NCBI RefSeq assembly: GCF_900090105.1
Contig: NZ_FMDM01000020.1
Span: 37,092 to 101,091, forward strand
From: Micromonospora humi
Lineage (GTDB): Bacteria > Actinomycetota > Actinomycetes > Mycobacteriales > Micromonosporaceae
Reading direction: 5' to 3'
Length of the DNA stretch: 64,000 bases
The position numbers and the translations under genes are program-made. Each line of letters opens with the position of its first letter. Within the stretch, counting starts at the first letter, position 1. This document shows, in pieces, positions 19,136 through 27,327 of the stretch. Under the pieces are notes generated by a model. It saw only the letters and a list, made by a program, of their open reading frames with translations, did not search any database and was not told the DNA's origin.

Positions 19136-21086
19136 ATCTCAGCCGGCGGCGGACGTCGTCGGCGGTGGACGGGCCCGGTTGCCAGCGGGCCACCCAGGGG
19201 AGGTCGGCGGCCGGGGTGACCACGCCGGCCTCCACCGAGGCGTACCGGCCGGCGACGATCCGCTTCGCGGCGGCCACGTCGACCGAGTCGGTGTTCGACC
19301 AGAGGCCGGTGAACAGCTCGTCGACACGCAGCCGCGCCTGCCGGCAGAACAGGTCGGCCAGCTCGACGTTCTCCGGGTGCTCGCCCAGCTCGGCGTGGGC
19401 CCGGACGCAGACCGCCGACATCGCGAACAGCTCCGCGCCGATGTCCACCACCCGGCCCAGGAACGCCTGCTTGCGCTCCATCTTCCCCTGCCAGCGGGAC
19501 ATCGCGTAGAAGGTGGAGCGGGCCAGCTTCCGCGAGGTCCGCTCGACGTGCCGCAGGTGCCCGGCCAGCGGCCCGTACTCCTGGTAGGCCCCGGGTGCCT
19601 GCCCCTTGCCGACGGCGAGCGTGGGCAGCCACCTCGCGTAGAAGGCGCCCGCCCTCGCGCCCGCCTTCGCCTTGCGACCCAGCCCGGCGTCCGGGTCGAT
19701 GATGTCGCCGGCCACCGACAGGTGCGCGTCGACCGCCTCCCGGGCGATCAACAGGTGCATGATCTCGGTGGAGCCCTCGAAGATCCGGTTGATCCGCAGG
19801 TCGCGCAGGAGCTGCTCGACCGCGGCCGGGCGCTCGCCCCGGGCCTCGAGCGAGTCGGCCGTCTCGTAGCCCCGCCCGCCCCGGATCTGGATCAGCTCGT
19901 CGGCGATCCGCCAGGCCATCTCGCTGGCGTAGAGCTTCACCAGCGCCGCCTCGATCCGGATGTCGTTGCGGTCGTCGTCGGCGAGCAGGCAGGACAGGTC
20001 CAGCATGGACTCCATGCCGTAGGTGGTGGCCGCGATGAACGCCAGCTTCTTCGCCACCGCCTCGTGCTCGCCGACCGGCCGGCCCCACTGCACCCGGTCG
20101 CCGGCCCACTCCCGGGCCACGTTGAGCGCCCACTTGCCGGCGCCCACGCACATCGCCGGCAACGACAGCCGGCCGGTGTTCAGCGTGGTCAACGCGATCT
20201 TCAGGCCCTTGCCCTCGCCGCCGATCACGTTCTGGATCGGCACGAAGACGTCATGGAACCGGGTGAGGCTGTTCTCCAGGCCGCGCAGCCCGACGAAGGC
20301 GTTGCGCCGCTCCACCGTGATGCCGTCGCTGTCGCCCTCCACCACGAACGCGGTGATGCCGCCGCGCCGACCCTCGGTGGCCGGCACCCGGGCCATCACC
20401 ACCAGCAGGGTGGCCACCGTGCCGTTGGTGGCCCAGAGCTTCACGCCGTTGAGGCGGTAGCCCGTGCCGTCTTCGGTCGGTTCGGCGATGGTGGCCAGCC
20501 GGGCCGGGTCGGAGCCGACGTCCGGCTCGGTGAGCAGGAACGCGGACACCTCGCCGGCGGCCAGCCGGGGCAGGAACCGCTCCTTCTGCTCGGGCGTGCC
20601 GAACATCTTCAGCGGCTGCGGCACGCCGATCGACTGGTGCGCGGAGAGCAGCGCGCTGATCGCCGGGTTCACCGAGCCGACGAGCATCAGCGCCCGGCAG
20701 TAGTGCAGGTTGCTCAGCCCGAGGCCGCCGTACCTCCGGTCGATCTTCATGCCGAACGCGCCGAGCCGGGCCAGCCCGTGGAACACCTCGTCCGGGATGT
20801 GCGCGTCGCGCTCGATCGCCGCGCCGTCCACCTCGCTGCCCAGGTACGCCCCGAGAGCGCCCAGGAACTCCTCGGCGCGGGCCTCGTCGGCCGGGTCGGA
20901 CCGGGGCCAGGGGTCGATCAGGTCGAGCCGGAAGCGGCCGAGGAACAGCTCCTTGCCGAAGCTGGGCCGGTCCCAGGCGGCCTCGCGGGCCGCCTCGGCG
21001 ACCTGGCGGGCCTCCTTCTCCGAGACCTGACCGGCCTCGGTGGGCAGCGGCCCCACCCCGTCGGCGTTGTTCTGTGTCGTGGTCAC
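19134..21086 (-). CDS. Acyl-CoA dehydrogenase, long form with C-terminal extension
   Basis: A 650-residue FAD enzyme. An N-terminal extension of about 85 residues precedes the ACAD helical domain (FHGLARLGAFGMKIDRRYGG). FAD/acyl-CoA signatures are FLLTEPDVGSDPARLAT and GYRLNGVKLWATNG. The C-terminal helical domain contains YASEMAWRIADELIQIRGGRGYE and FEGSTEIMHLLIAREAV. A further ~170 residues resemble the extension found in VLCAD/ACAD9-like members. It oxidises acyl-CoA to 2-enoyl-CoA in beta-oxidation; chain-length preference is not readable. It is transcribed alone behind a strong terminator of the upstream gene. Confidence 0.92.
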   Translation of the reverse strand: MTTTQNNADGVGPLPTEAGQVSEKEARQVAEAAREAAWDRPSFGKELFLGRFRLDLIDPWPRSDPADEARAEEFLGALGAYLGSEVDGAAIERDAHIPDEVFHGLARLGAFGMKIDRRYGGLGLSNLHYCRALMLVGSVNPAISALLSAHQSIGVPQPLKMFGTPEQKERFLPRLAAGEVSAFLLTEPDVGSDPARLATIAEPTEDGTGYRLNGVKLWATNGTVATLLVVMARVPATEGRRGGITAFVVEGDSDGITVERRNAFVGLRGLENSLTRFHDVFVPIQNVIGGEGKGLKIALTTLNTGRLSLPAMCVGAGKWALNVAREWAGDRVQWGRPVGEHEAVAKKLAFIAATTYGMESMLDLSCLLADDDRNDIRIEAALVKLYASEMAWRIADELIQIRGGRGYETADSLEARGERPAAVEQLLRDLRINRIFEGSTEIMHLLIAREAVDAHLSVAGDIIDPDAGLGRKAKAGARAGAFYARWLPTLAVGKGQAPGAYQEYGPLAGHLRHVERTSRKLARSTFYAMSRWQGKMERKQAFLGRVVDIGAELFAMSAVCVRAHAELGEHPENVELADLFCRQARLRVDELFTGLWSNTDSVDVAAAKRIVAGRYASVEAGVVTPAADLPWVARWQPGPSTADDVRRRLR

Positions 21087-21124
21087 GGGAGCCTCCTGGA
21101 TGGTCGGTCCGGATGCGACGAAAA

Positions 21125-21161
21125 CGACGCTACCCCCGGGTGTTACCCAGGGGTAGCGTCG
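21125..21161 (-). terminator. Intrinsic terminator of the DUF6328-like gene
   Basis: Perfect 12-bp arms CGACGCTACCCC and GGGGTAGCGTCG enclose a 13-nt loop. Read on the minus strand, the stem is followed at once by TTTT, as in a rho-independent terminator. It lies 25 nt after the stop of the upstream minus-strand gene and before the acyl-CoA dehydrogenase start. Confidence 0.8.
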
Positions 21162-21185
21162 CGTGCACGCCCGATTTGGCGGAGG

Positions 21186-21689
21186 TCAGTCGCCGGTCAG
21201 CATCTGCGGGTCGTCGTCATCGTCGTCGATGTCGTCGTCGCCCCAGTTGCGCCGGCTGAACGGCAGGACGGCCCAGAAGAGCAGGAACCAGACGCCGGTC
21301 AGCGCGCTGAGCAGGAACGCGATCGGCCGGTCCAGCACGAAGTCGCTGACCAGCAGCACCGAGCTGACCATCGCGATCAGCATGAAGAACAGGCCACCGG
21401 TGGCCATCCGGTGCGCGAAGCGGACCAGCTCCGGCTTGCGGCCCTGGCGGAACAGCGCCCGGTGGAACGCGACCGGTGAAATGATCATCGCGGCGGACGC
21501 GGCGGCGGTCAGCAGCGCCAGGATGTAGACGTCACGCTGGAACTCGGTGGTCCGGGTGAACCCGTTGCTGAACGGCAGCGTCAGCAGGAACGCGAAGAGG
21601 ATCTGTACGCCGGTCTGCGCGACGCGCAGCTCCTGGAGCAGGTCGGCGAAGTTGCGCTGCCAACGCTGCTTCTCGGATTCCTTGGACAC
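21186..21689 (-). CDS. DUF6328-like four-helix membrane protein
   Basis: A 167-residue protein. A cytoplasmic N-terminus (SEKQRWQRNFADLLQELRVAQTGVQILFAFLL) leads into four predicted membrane helices (TGVQILFAFLLTLPF, YILALLTAAASAAMIISP, GGLFFMLIAMVSSVLLVS, IAFLLSALTGVWFLLFWAVLP). The C-terminal tail has an aspartate run (DDDIDDDDDDPQ). The overall pattern matches the actinobacterial DUF6328 family, whose role is unknown. The downstream terminator makes it a single-gene unit. Confidence 0.78.
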   Translation of the reverse strand: MSKESEKQRWQRNFADLLQELRVAQTGVQILFAFLLTLPFSNGFTRTTEFQRDVYILALLTAAASAAMIISPVAFHRALFRQGRKPELVRFAHRMATGGLFFMLIAMVSSVLLVSDFVLDRPIAFLLSALTGVWFLLFWAVLPFSRRNWGDDDIDDDDDDPQMLTGD

Positions 21690-21779
21690 TCGTGAACCTC
21701 CGGTGAAGACGGCACCGCCGGCGGGTGAACGCCCGCCGGCAGCAGCGCCTTGCCCGCTTCAGATGATCACGAAACCCGC

Positions 21780-22529
21780 TCAGGATCCGCGTCGGATCCG
21801 CCCCGCGTACCGCGCCTCCAGTTCGGCGTTGTGCTCGTCTCCGCCGGCGATGTTGGCGGACAGGTAGACCGGTGGCCGGTCCCCCGCCGCGACCAGCCGG
21901 GCCACCACCTCGACGGTGATCTGCTGCGCCAGCAGCGCCGCGGTGATCGAGGAGACCGCGCCGACCGCGCCGCCGCCGGGCAGCGGCAGCGTGGCGTCGC
22001 CGTACGGGGCGCCGTTGTCCAGCACCACGTCGGCGAAGTCGGCGAGCTTGCGGCCGGACGGGTGCCGCGAGGTCATCCGCGCCGAGTGGCGCGCCGAGGT
22101 GATCGCCACCAGGGGATGCCCGTGCTCCTTGACCACTGACGCGAACTCCACCATCGCCCCGTTCACCCCCGAGTTGGAGGCGAGCACGAACACGTCGGAC
22201 GGCCGGACCGGGGCCAGCTCGTAGAGGCGGTGCGCCACCGCCGGCTCGCGTTCCAGCTTCGGGCCGAGCACGTCGGCCGGCTCGCCGCCGACCAGGACCA
22301 GGTCGCGCAGCGCGATCCGGTTGGTCGGCACCAGCCCGCCGGCCCGGCCGGCGATCTCCATGGCGAGCGCCTCGGAGTGCCCGGTCCCGAACGCGTGCAC
22401 CACCCCGTCGGCGCGGACCGCCGCGGCGATCAGGTCGGCCGCCGCGGCCACGTTCTCCCGCTGCTCCGCGGCCACCCGCTCCATCGTCGACGTCACCGTC
22501 GCCAGGTACGCCTCGGCACTCACCGTCAT
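21780..22529 (-). CDS. SIS-domain sugar-phosphate-binding protein
   Basis: A 249-residue SIS-domain protein. Sugar-phosphate loops are VHAFGTGHSEALAMEIAGRAGG and FVLASNSGVNGAMVEFASVVKEHGHPLVAITS, ending in a helical region with LPGGGAVGAVSSITAALLAQQ. It resembles the sugar isomerase domain proteins linked to PTS or amino-sugar metabolism, which bind or isomerise phosphosugars. The ATG overlaps the stop of the AAC(3)-like gene as ATGA, making it the last gene of a three-gene coupled operon. A role with N-acetylated or amino sugars is inference from this pairing. Confidence 0.83.
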   Translation of the reverse strand: MTVSAEAYLATVTSTMERVAAEQRENVAAAADLIAAAVRADGVVHAFGTGHSEALAMEIAGRAGGLVPTNRIALRDLVLVGGEPADVLGPKLEREPAVAHRLYELAPVRPSDVFVLASNSGVNGAMVEFASVVKEHGHPLVAITSARHSARMTSRHPSGRKLADFADVVLDNGAPYGDATLPLPGGGAVGAVSSITAALLAQQITVEVVARLVAAGDRPPVYLSANIAGGDEHNAELEARYAGRIRRGS

Positions 22530-23329
22530 GTCGTCTCCGTCCCTCGGTTCCGGGCCAGCCACCGCACCGCGAAGTCCACCGCCGCCCGCTGCCTCATCAG
22601 CCGGCCCGTCCCGTCCCCCACCGGCCCGAGCCGGACCGCGCCGCTCGCGTCCAGGTCGACGCCGAGCGGTTCGAACCCGCCGTCGTCCAGCCGGACGTCG
22701 TCCCACCACACCCACTCGCGCCCGCCGTCCGCGATCAGCCGGGCGGCGCCGAGCCGCTGCCGGGGCACCGCCGGTTGCCGGTACTCGGCCAGGTGCAACG
22801 ACGTGTTGCTGCCGTGCCCGACACCGAGCAGCAGCACGTCGGCGTCCAGGTCGTGGAGGCGGCCCAGCGGGGAGGTCTCGCCGAGCATGTCGTCCAGCCG
22901 GTGCCCGGTCAGGATCCGCTCGGCGGCCGGTCCGATCGCCGCGAAGGAGACGTGCGGATGGTCGCTGCGCCGTGCCCCGGGAGACGTCCGGACCAGCTCG
23001 GCGAAGGCACCCATGAACCGGCTCGGGGTGACCGCCGGGTCGAAGCCGGGCAGCCCGTCCCGGATGACCGGCCACCAGTCCGCCGGCACCGGCGGGTTGG
23101 TCCAGCCCGCCGGATCGCTGTTCTCCGGGGTGTGGGTGGGCACCACGACCGTGCCGGCCGGGCCGAGCACGTCGCGCAGGGCCAGCAGGACGGCCTCCGG
23201 CCCGCCGCAGAGGAACCCGAGGCCGCGCAGGCCGGCGTGGACCAGCACGGTCCCGCCGGGGCGTACGCCGAGGTCGCGGAGCTGGGCGGCGAGCGACGCC
23301 CGGGTGTGCGGTCGGGTGCCCGCGCTCAT
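22526..23329 (-). CDS. AAC(3)-family N-acetyltransferase (antibiotic_NAT fold)
   Basis: A 267-residue member of the aminoglycoside 3-N-acetyltransferase family, normal length. Landmarks are QLRDLGVRPGGTVLVHAGLRGLGF, the TVVVPTHTPENSDPAGW segment, SRFMGAFAELVRTSPGARRSDHPHVSFAAIG with the conserved R-S-x-H-P-x-x-S-F-A motif, and VLLLGVGHGSNTSLHLAEY. The family uses acetyl-CoA to acetylate amino groups. Chromosomal members often have unknown substrates, so resistance should not be assumed. ATGA overlaps on both sides (hydrolase upstream, SIS gene downstream) indicate one coupled operon. Confidence 0.87.
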   Translation of the reverse strand: MSAGTRPHTRASLAAQLRDLGVRPGGTVLVHAGLRGLGFLCGGPEAVLLALRDVLGPAGTVVVPTHTPENSDPAGWTNPPVPADWWPVIRDGLPGFDPAVTPSRFMGAFAELVRTSPGARRSDHPHVSFAAIGPAAERILTGHRLDDMLGETSPLGRLHDLDADVLLLGVGHGSNTSLHLAEYRQPAVPRQRLGAARLIADGGREWVWWDDVRLDDGGFEPLGVDLDASGAVRLGPVGDGTGRLMRQRAAVDFAVRWLARNRGTETT

Positions 23330-24150
23330 GGACGGACGCGGGCGAGGATCGCCTCGGCCAGCGGGCCGGGGGCCTCGTCGGGGATCCAGTGGCTGACACC
23401 GGGCAGCACCACGAAGCGGTAGTCCCCGGTGACGTGCGCCGCGCACGCCTCGGCGGCGGTCCGGCCGATCGCCACGTCCTTCTCGCTCCACACGTAGGTG
23501 GTCGGCACCGCCACCGGCCCGACCGCCTTCATGTCCGAGCCGCTCATCGCGCGGTACCAGTTGAGCGCGGCGGTGAGCGCGCCCGGCTCGCGCATCGGCT
23601 CGGCGTAGCGGTCGACGGTGGCCGCGTCGCCGACGCCGCGCAGCAGCCGCCGCAGCGCGGCCCCGCGCATCGCCAGCAGCACCTTCTCCGCCTTGCCCGG
23701 CATCCGGAACAGCGCCATGTAGGCGGACTTCGCCTTCTGCCTCGGGTCGGTGGCGAGCGCGTGCCCCATCGCGGCCGGGTGCGGCACGGACACCGCGGTG
23801 AGCGTCCGCACCCGCTCCGGGTGCGCCGCCGCCAGGCCCCAGGCCACGATCGCGCCCCAGTCGTGGCCGACCAGGTGGGCGGTGGTCACCCCGAGCGCGT
23901 CCAGCACGGCCGCCGCGTCGGCCACCAGCTCCGGAATCCGGTACGCCTCGACCGCCTCCGGCCGCGCGCCGGGCGAGTAGCCGCGCTGGTCGAGCGCGTA
24001 GGTGCGCAGCCCGGCGGCGTGCAGCGCGGGCGTCACCGCGTCCCACTCACCGGCGTGCTGCGGGAAGCCGTGCAGCAGCAGGACGGGCTCGCCGTCCTCG
24101 GGGCCGCCGGTGCGTACGTCGAACATCAGACCCCGCGCCTCGATCCGCAT
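23326..24150 (-). CDS. Alpha/beta hydrolase (epoxide hydrolase-like)
   Basis: A 274-residue alpha/beta-fold hydrolase. Oxyanion-hole motif HGFPQHAGEWD is near residue 27, nucleophile elbow GHDWGAI has an Asp nucleophile as in epoxide hydrolases and haloalkane dehalogenases, and the catalytic His is in PGVSHWIPDE. The cap domain contains LNWYRAMSG with the conserved Tyr. The substrate is unknown. It is the first gene of the operon with the AAC(3)-like and SIS genes, joined by an ATGA overlap. It is divergent from the TPP-riboswitch transporter operon. Confidence 0.88.
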   Translation of the reverse strand: MRIEARGLMFDVRTGGPEDGEPVLLLHGFPQHAGEWDAVTPALHAAGLRTYALDQRGYSPGARPEAVEAYRIPELVADAAAVLDALGVTTAHLVGHDWGAIVAWGLAAAHPERVRTLTAVSVPHPAAMGHALATDPRQKAKSAYMALFRMPGKAEKVLLAMRGAALRRLLRGVGDAATVDRYAEPMREPGALTAALNWYRAMSGSDMKAVGPVAVPTTYVWSEKDVAIGRTAAEACAAHVTGDYRFVVLPGVSHWIPDEAPGPLAEAILARVRP

Positions 24151-24235
24151 GATCGCCACCGTAGCCGACAGACGCCCTGCTGGGCCCGGGGCCATGGTCG
24201 GTGCTAGCGTCTGCGACGAGACAACTTCACATCCG

Positions 24236-24322
<87 letters not shown>

Positions 24323-24336
24323 TCGACCTCCAGCCG

Positions 24337-24368
24337 CGCCGCAGTCCGGGCGTTTTCCGGGTGCGGCG
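24337..24368 (+). promoter_or_regulatory. Hairpin in the TPP riboswitch expression platform
   Basis: Arms CGCCGCA and TGCGGCG, with an inner CCGG/CCGG pairing, form a stable hairpin between the aptamer and the ykoE start. No T-run follows directly, so control may act on translation initiation or on Rho rather than on intrinsic termination. Confidence 0.5.
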
Positions 24369-24410
24369 TGCGTCTTCTCCTGGTTCCGCACCACGAACTG
24401 GGAGTCCGTC

Positions 24411-25001
24411 ATGAACCACACCGACAGCAACCGCTGGCGTACCGTCGACATCGTCGTCGCCTCGGTGATCGCCGTCGCCTTCGGCGTCGTCTTCTGGGCC
24501 TGGGGCCTGCTCTGGAGCGCCACCGACGCGGCGTTCGCGTTCTTCCCGCCGGCGCAGGCGGTGCTCTACGGCGTCTGGCTGATCCCGGCGGTGCTCGCCG
24601 GCCTGATCATCCGCAAGCCGGGTGCCGCGCTCTACTGCGAGACGGTGGCCGCGATCGTCTCCGCGCTGCTGGGCAGCCAGTGGGCGGGCATCGTGATCCT
24701 CCAGGGCCTGATGCAGGGCATCGGCGCCGAGCTGGCGTTCGCCGCGTTCCGCTACCGCTCGTTCAAGCTGCCGGTGGCGGTGCTGGCCGGCGCACTGACC
24801 GGCCTCGGCGCGGCGATCTTCGACTTCGTCTACTGGAACAAGGCCTACGACCTGACCTCCTACCGCATCCCGTACGCGCTGATCACCATCGTCAGCGCCA
24901 CCGTCGTCGCCGGCTTCGGCGCGTGGGTGCTCACCCGCGCCCTGGCCAACACCGGCGTCCTGGACCGCTTCCCCGCCGGCCGCGACCGGGCCCTGGTCTG
25001 A
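24411..25001 (+). CDS. ykoE: Thiamine/HMP ECF transporter substrate-binding membrane component (YkoE-like)
   Basis: A 196-residue integral membrane protein with about five to six hydrophobic segments (TVDIVVASVIAVAFGVVFWAWG, AVLYGVWLIPAVLAGLII, YALITIVSATVVAGFGAWVL). The conserved YkoE elements RKPGAALYCETVAAIVSALLG and FDFVYWNKAYDL are visible. It is the S component that binds thiamine or its HMP precursor in the YkoEDC-type energy-coupling transporter. Preceded by a TPP riboswitch and followed by the ATPase (ykoD) and EcfT (ykoC) genes. The ATG has GGGAG 8 nt upstream. Confidence 0.93.
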   Translation: MNHTDSNRWRTVDIVVASVIAVAFGVVFWAWGLLWSATDAAFAFFPPAQAVLYGVWLIPAVLAGLIIRKPGAALYCETVAAIVSALLGSQWAGIVILQGLMQGIGAELAFAAFRYRSFKLPVAVLAGALTGLGAAIFDFVYWNKAYDLTSYRIPYALITIVSATVVAGFGAWVLTRALANTGVLDRFPAGRDRALV

Positions 25002-25009
25002 CTCCCGTC

Positions 25010-25064
25010 GATCAAGGAGTTCGCGTCGACGGTGGGCGGTTCTCCTGACGTGAACTCCTTGATC
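25010..25064. repeat. Long inverted repeat between ykoE and ykoD
   Basis: Arms GATCAAGGAGTTC (25010-25022) and GAACTCCTTGATC (25052-25064) are exact complements, with a further CGTC/GACG pairing after one mismatch. It resembles the 8606 element in its GATCA...AGTT start. Lying inside an operon, it is more likely a dispersed palindrome or an expression-tuning hairpin than a full terminator. Confidence 0.7.
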
Positions 25065-25090
25065 ACCGAGGCTGGGGAGGGGGTGGGACC

Positions 25091-26530
25091 GTGAGCGGGG
25101 TGGTGCTGCGGGGGTTCGGGTGGCGGCACGGGGGGCGAAGACGCTGGGCGGTGCGCGGGGTGGACCTGCGCGTCGAGAGCGGGGAGCGGGTGCTGCTGCT
25201 GGGGGCGTCGGGGGCGGGCAAGAGCACGCTGCTGGCGGCGCTGGCCGGGCTGCTGCCCGAGGACTCCGGCGAGCAGGAGGGCACCGTCGAGATCGACGGG
25301 CTCGACCCGCGCAAGGCCCGCGAGCGCGTCGGCGTGCTCTTCCAGGACCCGGAGACCCAACTCGTGATGGCCCGCTCCGGCGACGACGTCGCGTTCGGGC
25401 TGGAGAACCGGGGCGTGCCGGCCGAGGAGATCTGGCCCCGGGTGGACGAGGCGCTGCGCCGGGTCGGCTTCCCCTATCACCGGGACCGCCCCACCGCCGC
25501 GCTCAGCGGCGGCGAGCAGCAGCGGCTCGCCCTCGCCGGGACGCTCGCGCTGCGGCCGGGGCTGCTGCTGCTCGACGAACCCACCGCCAACCTCGACCCG
25601 ACCGGCGCCACGCTCGTCCGCCGGGCCGTCGCGGACGCGCTCGACGCCGACACCACGCTGATCCTGGTCGAGCACCGGGTCGCCGAGGCGTTGCCGCTCG
25701 TCGACCGGGTGGTGGTGCTGGAACCCGGCGGCGGGGTGCGCGCCGACGGCCCACCCGAGGCGGTCTTCGCCGCCCACGGGGAGGCGCTGGCCGCCGCCGG
25801 GGTCTGGGTGCCCGGCCACACCGTGCCGCCCCGGCACGCCGGCACGCCGGCCGGCGACGTGCTGCTCACCGCCGACCGGCTCGGCCTGCCGCCCCGGCTG
25901 GCCCCCACCGACCTGCGGGTACGCACCGGCGAGGCGCTCGCCGTGCTCGGCCCGAACGGCGCCGGCAAGTCCACCCTGGCGCTGCTCCTCGGCGGCCTGA
26001 CGCGCCCCGGCACCGGCACGGTCACCGCCTCGGCCGACCTGGCCGGCCGGGACGCGCGTACGCCCCCGCACCGGTGGCGGGCGCCCGCACTGGCCGGCCG
26101 GATCGGTTCGGTCTTCCAGGACCCGGAGCACCAGTTCGTCACCGCCACGGTCCGCGACGAGCTGGCGCTCGGGCCGCGCCGCACCGGCCGGTCCGAGGCG
26201 GAGACCACCGCCACCGTCGACGCGCTGCTGGAACGGCTGCGGCTGGACCGGCTCGCCGGCGCCAACCCGTACACCCTCTCCGGTGGCGAGGCGCGGCGGC
26301 TGAGCGTGGCGACCGCCCTGGCCACCGCGCCCCGCCTGCTGATCTGCGACGAGCCCACGTTCGGCCAGGACCGGCGCACCTGGCGGGAGCTGGTCGACCT
26401 GCTGGCCGAGCTGCGCGACGCCGGCCACGGCGTGGTCACGGTGACCCACGACGCCGACTTCGTGGCCGCGCTGGCCGACCGGACGCTCACCCTGCACCGC
26501 CCCGCCGACCCGGGCGGGGTGGACCCGTGA
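25091..26530 (+). CDS. ykoD: Energy-coupling-factor ABC ATPase, fused duplicated domains (YkoD-like)
   Basis: A 479-residue protein with two ABC ATPase domains in tandem. Domain 1 has Walker A GASGAGKST, Q-loop LFQDPETQLV, signature LSGGEQQR and Walker B LLLLDEPTANLDP. Domain 2 has GPNGAGKST, VFQDPEHQFV, LSGGEARR and LLICDEPTFGQD. The FQDPE(x)Q motif is characteristic of ECF-type ATPases (EcfA). It energises vitamin uptake by YkoE and YkoC. The start is GTG and the stop overlaps the ykoC start by GTGA. Confidence 0.93.
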   Translation: MSGVVLRGFGWRHGGRRRWAVRGVDLRVESGERVLLLGASGAGKSTLLAALAGLLPEDSGEQEGTVEIDGLDPRKARERVGVLFQDPETQLVMARSGDDVAFGLENRGVPAEEIWPRVDEALRRVGFPYHRDRPTAALSGGEQQRLALAGTLALRPGLLLLDEPTANLDPTGATLVRRAVADALDADTTLILVEHRVAEALPLVDRVVVLEPGGGVRADGPPEAVFAAHGEALAAAGVWVPGHTVPPRHAGTPAGDVLLTADRLGLPPRLAPTDLRVRTGEALAVLGPNGAGKSTLALLLGGLTRPGTGTVTASADLAGRDARTPPHRWRAPALAGRIGSVFQDPEHQFVTATVRDELALGPRRTGRSEAETTATVDALLERLRLDRLAGANPYTLSGGEARRLSVATALATAPRLLICDEPTFGQDRRTWRELVDLLAELRDAGHGVVTVTHDADFVAALADRTLTLHRPADPGGVDP

Positions 26531-27327
26531 TCGACCTGGAGCCGGTGGCCACGCCCGGCGCCCCGCTGGCGCGACGCAACCCGGTGGCGAAGCTGGCCGC
26601 CGCGATGGTGTTCACCATCGTGCTGGTGGCGACGCTGGACCCGGTCGCGCCGGCCATCGCCATCGCGGTCGAGCTGGCCGTGCTGCCGCTGTTCGGCGTC
26701 CGCTACCGGGTGCTGGCCCGCCGGGCGTGGCCGCTGCTGGCCGCCGCCGGCGGCATCCTGGTCACGCTGGTGCTCTTCGCCGCCGATCGGTCCGGCCGGG
26801 TGTTCGTCGAGGCCGGCCCGGTGGTGGTCACCGAGGGCGTGCTGGTCACCGCGCTCGGGCTGGTGCTGCGGATGCTCGCGGTGGCGCTGCCCGGGATCAT
26901 CGTCTTCGCCACCACCGACCCGACCGACCTGGCCGACGCGCTGATCCAGAACGCGAAGGCACCGGCCCGGTTCGCCATCGGCGCGCTGGCCGCGTTCCGG
27001 CTGGTGCCGCTCCTCGAACAGGAGTGGCGGATGATCAGCATGGCCCGGCGGGCCCGGGGCGTGGACGCCGGCCGCAACCCGATCGCCAAACTGCGACTCT
27101 TCGCGTCCATCGCGTTCACCCTGCTGGTCGGCGCGATCCGGCGCGGCACCCGACTGGCGGTGGCGATGGACGCCCGCGGCTTCGACGCGGGCACCCCGCG
27201 TACGGTCGCCCGCCGGCAGCGCTTCACGAGAGCCGACGCGCTGCTCGTGGTCACCGCCGCCCTGCTGGCCGCCGCCGCCCTGACCACGAGCATCCTCCTG
27301 GGCACCTTCCGCCCCCTGATCGGCTGA
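26527..27327 (+). CDS. ykoC: Energy-coupling-factor transmembrane protein EcfT (YkoC-like)
   Basis: A 266-residue EcfT family protein with four to six transmembrane helices (AKLAAAMVFTIVLVATL, WPLLAAAGGILVTLVLFA, VLRMLAVALPGIIVFATT). Two EcfT coupling motifs are visible as ARRARGVDAG and AMDARGFDAG, matching the A-R-G consensus helices that contact the ATPases. It completes the YkoEDC thiamine-precursor transporter under the TPP riboswitch. The start is GTG inside a GTGA overlap with ykoD. Confidence 0.92.
   Translation: MIDLEPVATPGAPLARRNPVAKLAAAMVFTIVLVATLDPVAPAIAIAVELAVLPLFGVRYRVLARRAWPLLAAAGGILVTLVLFAADRSGRVFVEAGPVVVTEGVLVTALGLVLRMLAVALPGIIVFATTDPTDLADALIQNAKAPARFAIGALAAFRLVPLLEQEWRMISMARRARGVDAGRNPIAKLRLFASIAFTLLVGAIRRGTRLAVAMDARGFDAGTPRTVARRQRFTRADALLVVTAALLAAAALTTSILLGTFRPLIG

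Noticed and set aside
19080..21479. 799-codon plus-strand open frame
   Set aside because: Antisense shadow of the acyl-CoA dehydrogenase and DUF6328-like gene.
22526..23329. Aminoglycoside resistance gene
   Set aside because: The fold is right, but chromosomal AAC(3)-family proteins often act on other amines; operon context points to metabolism.
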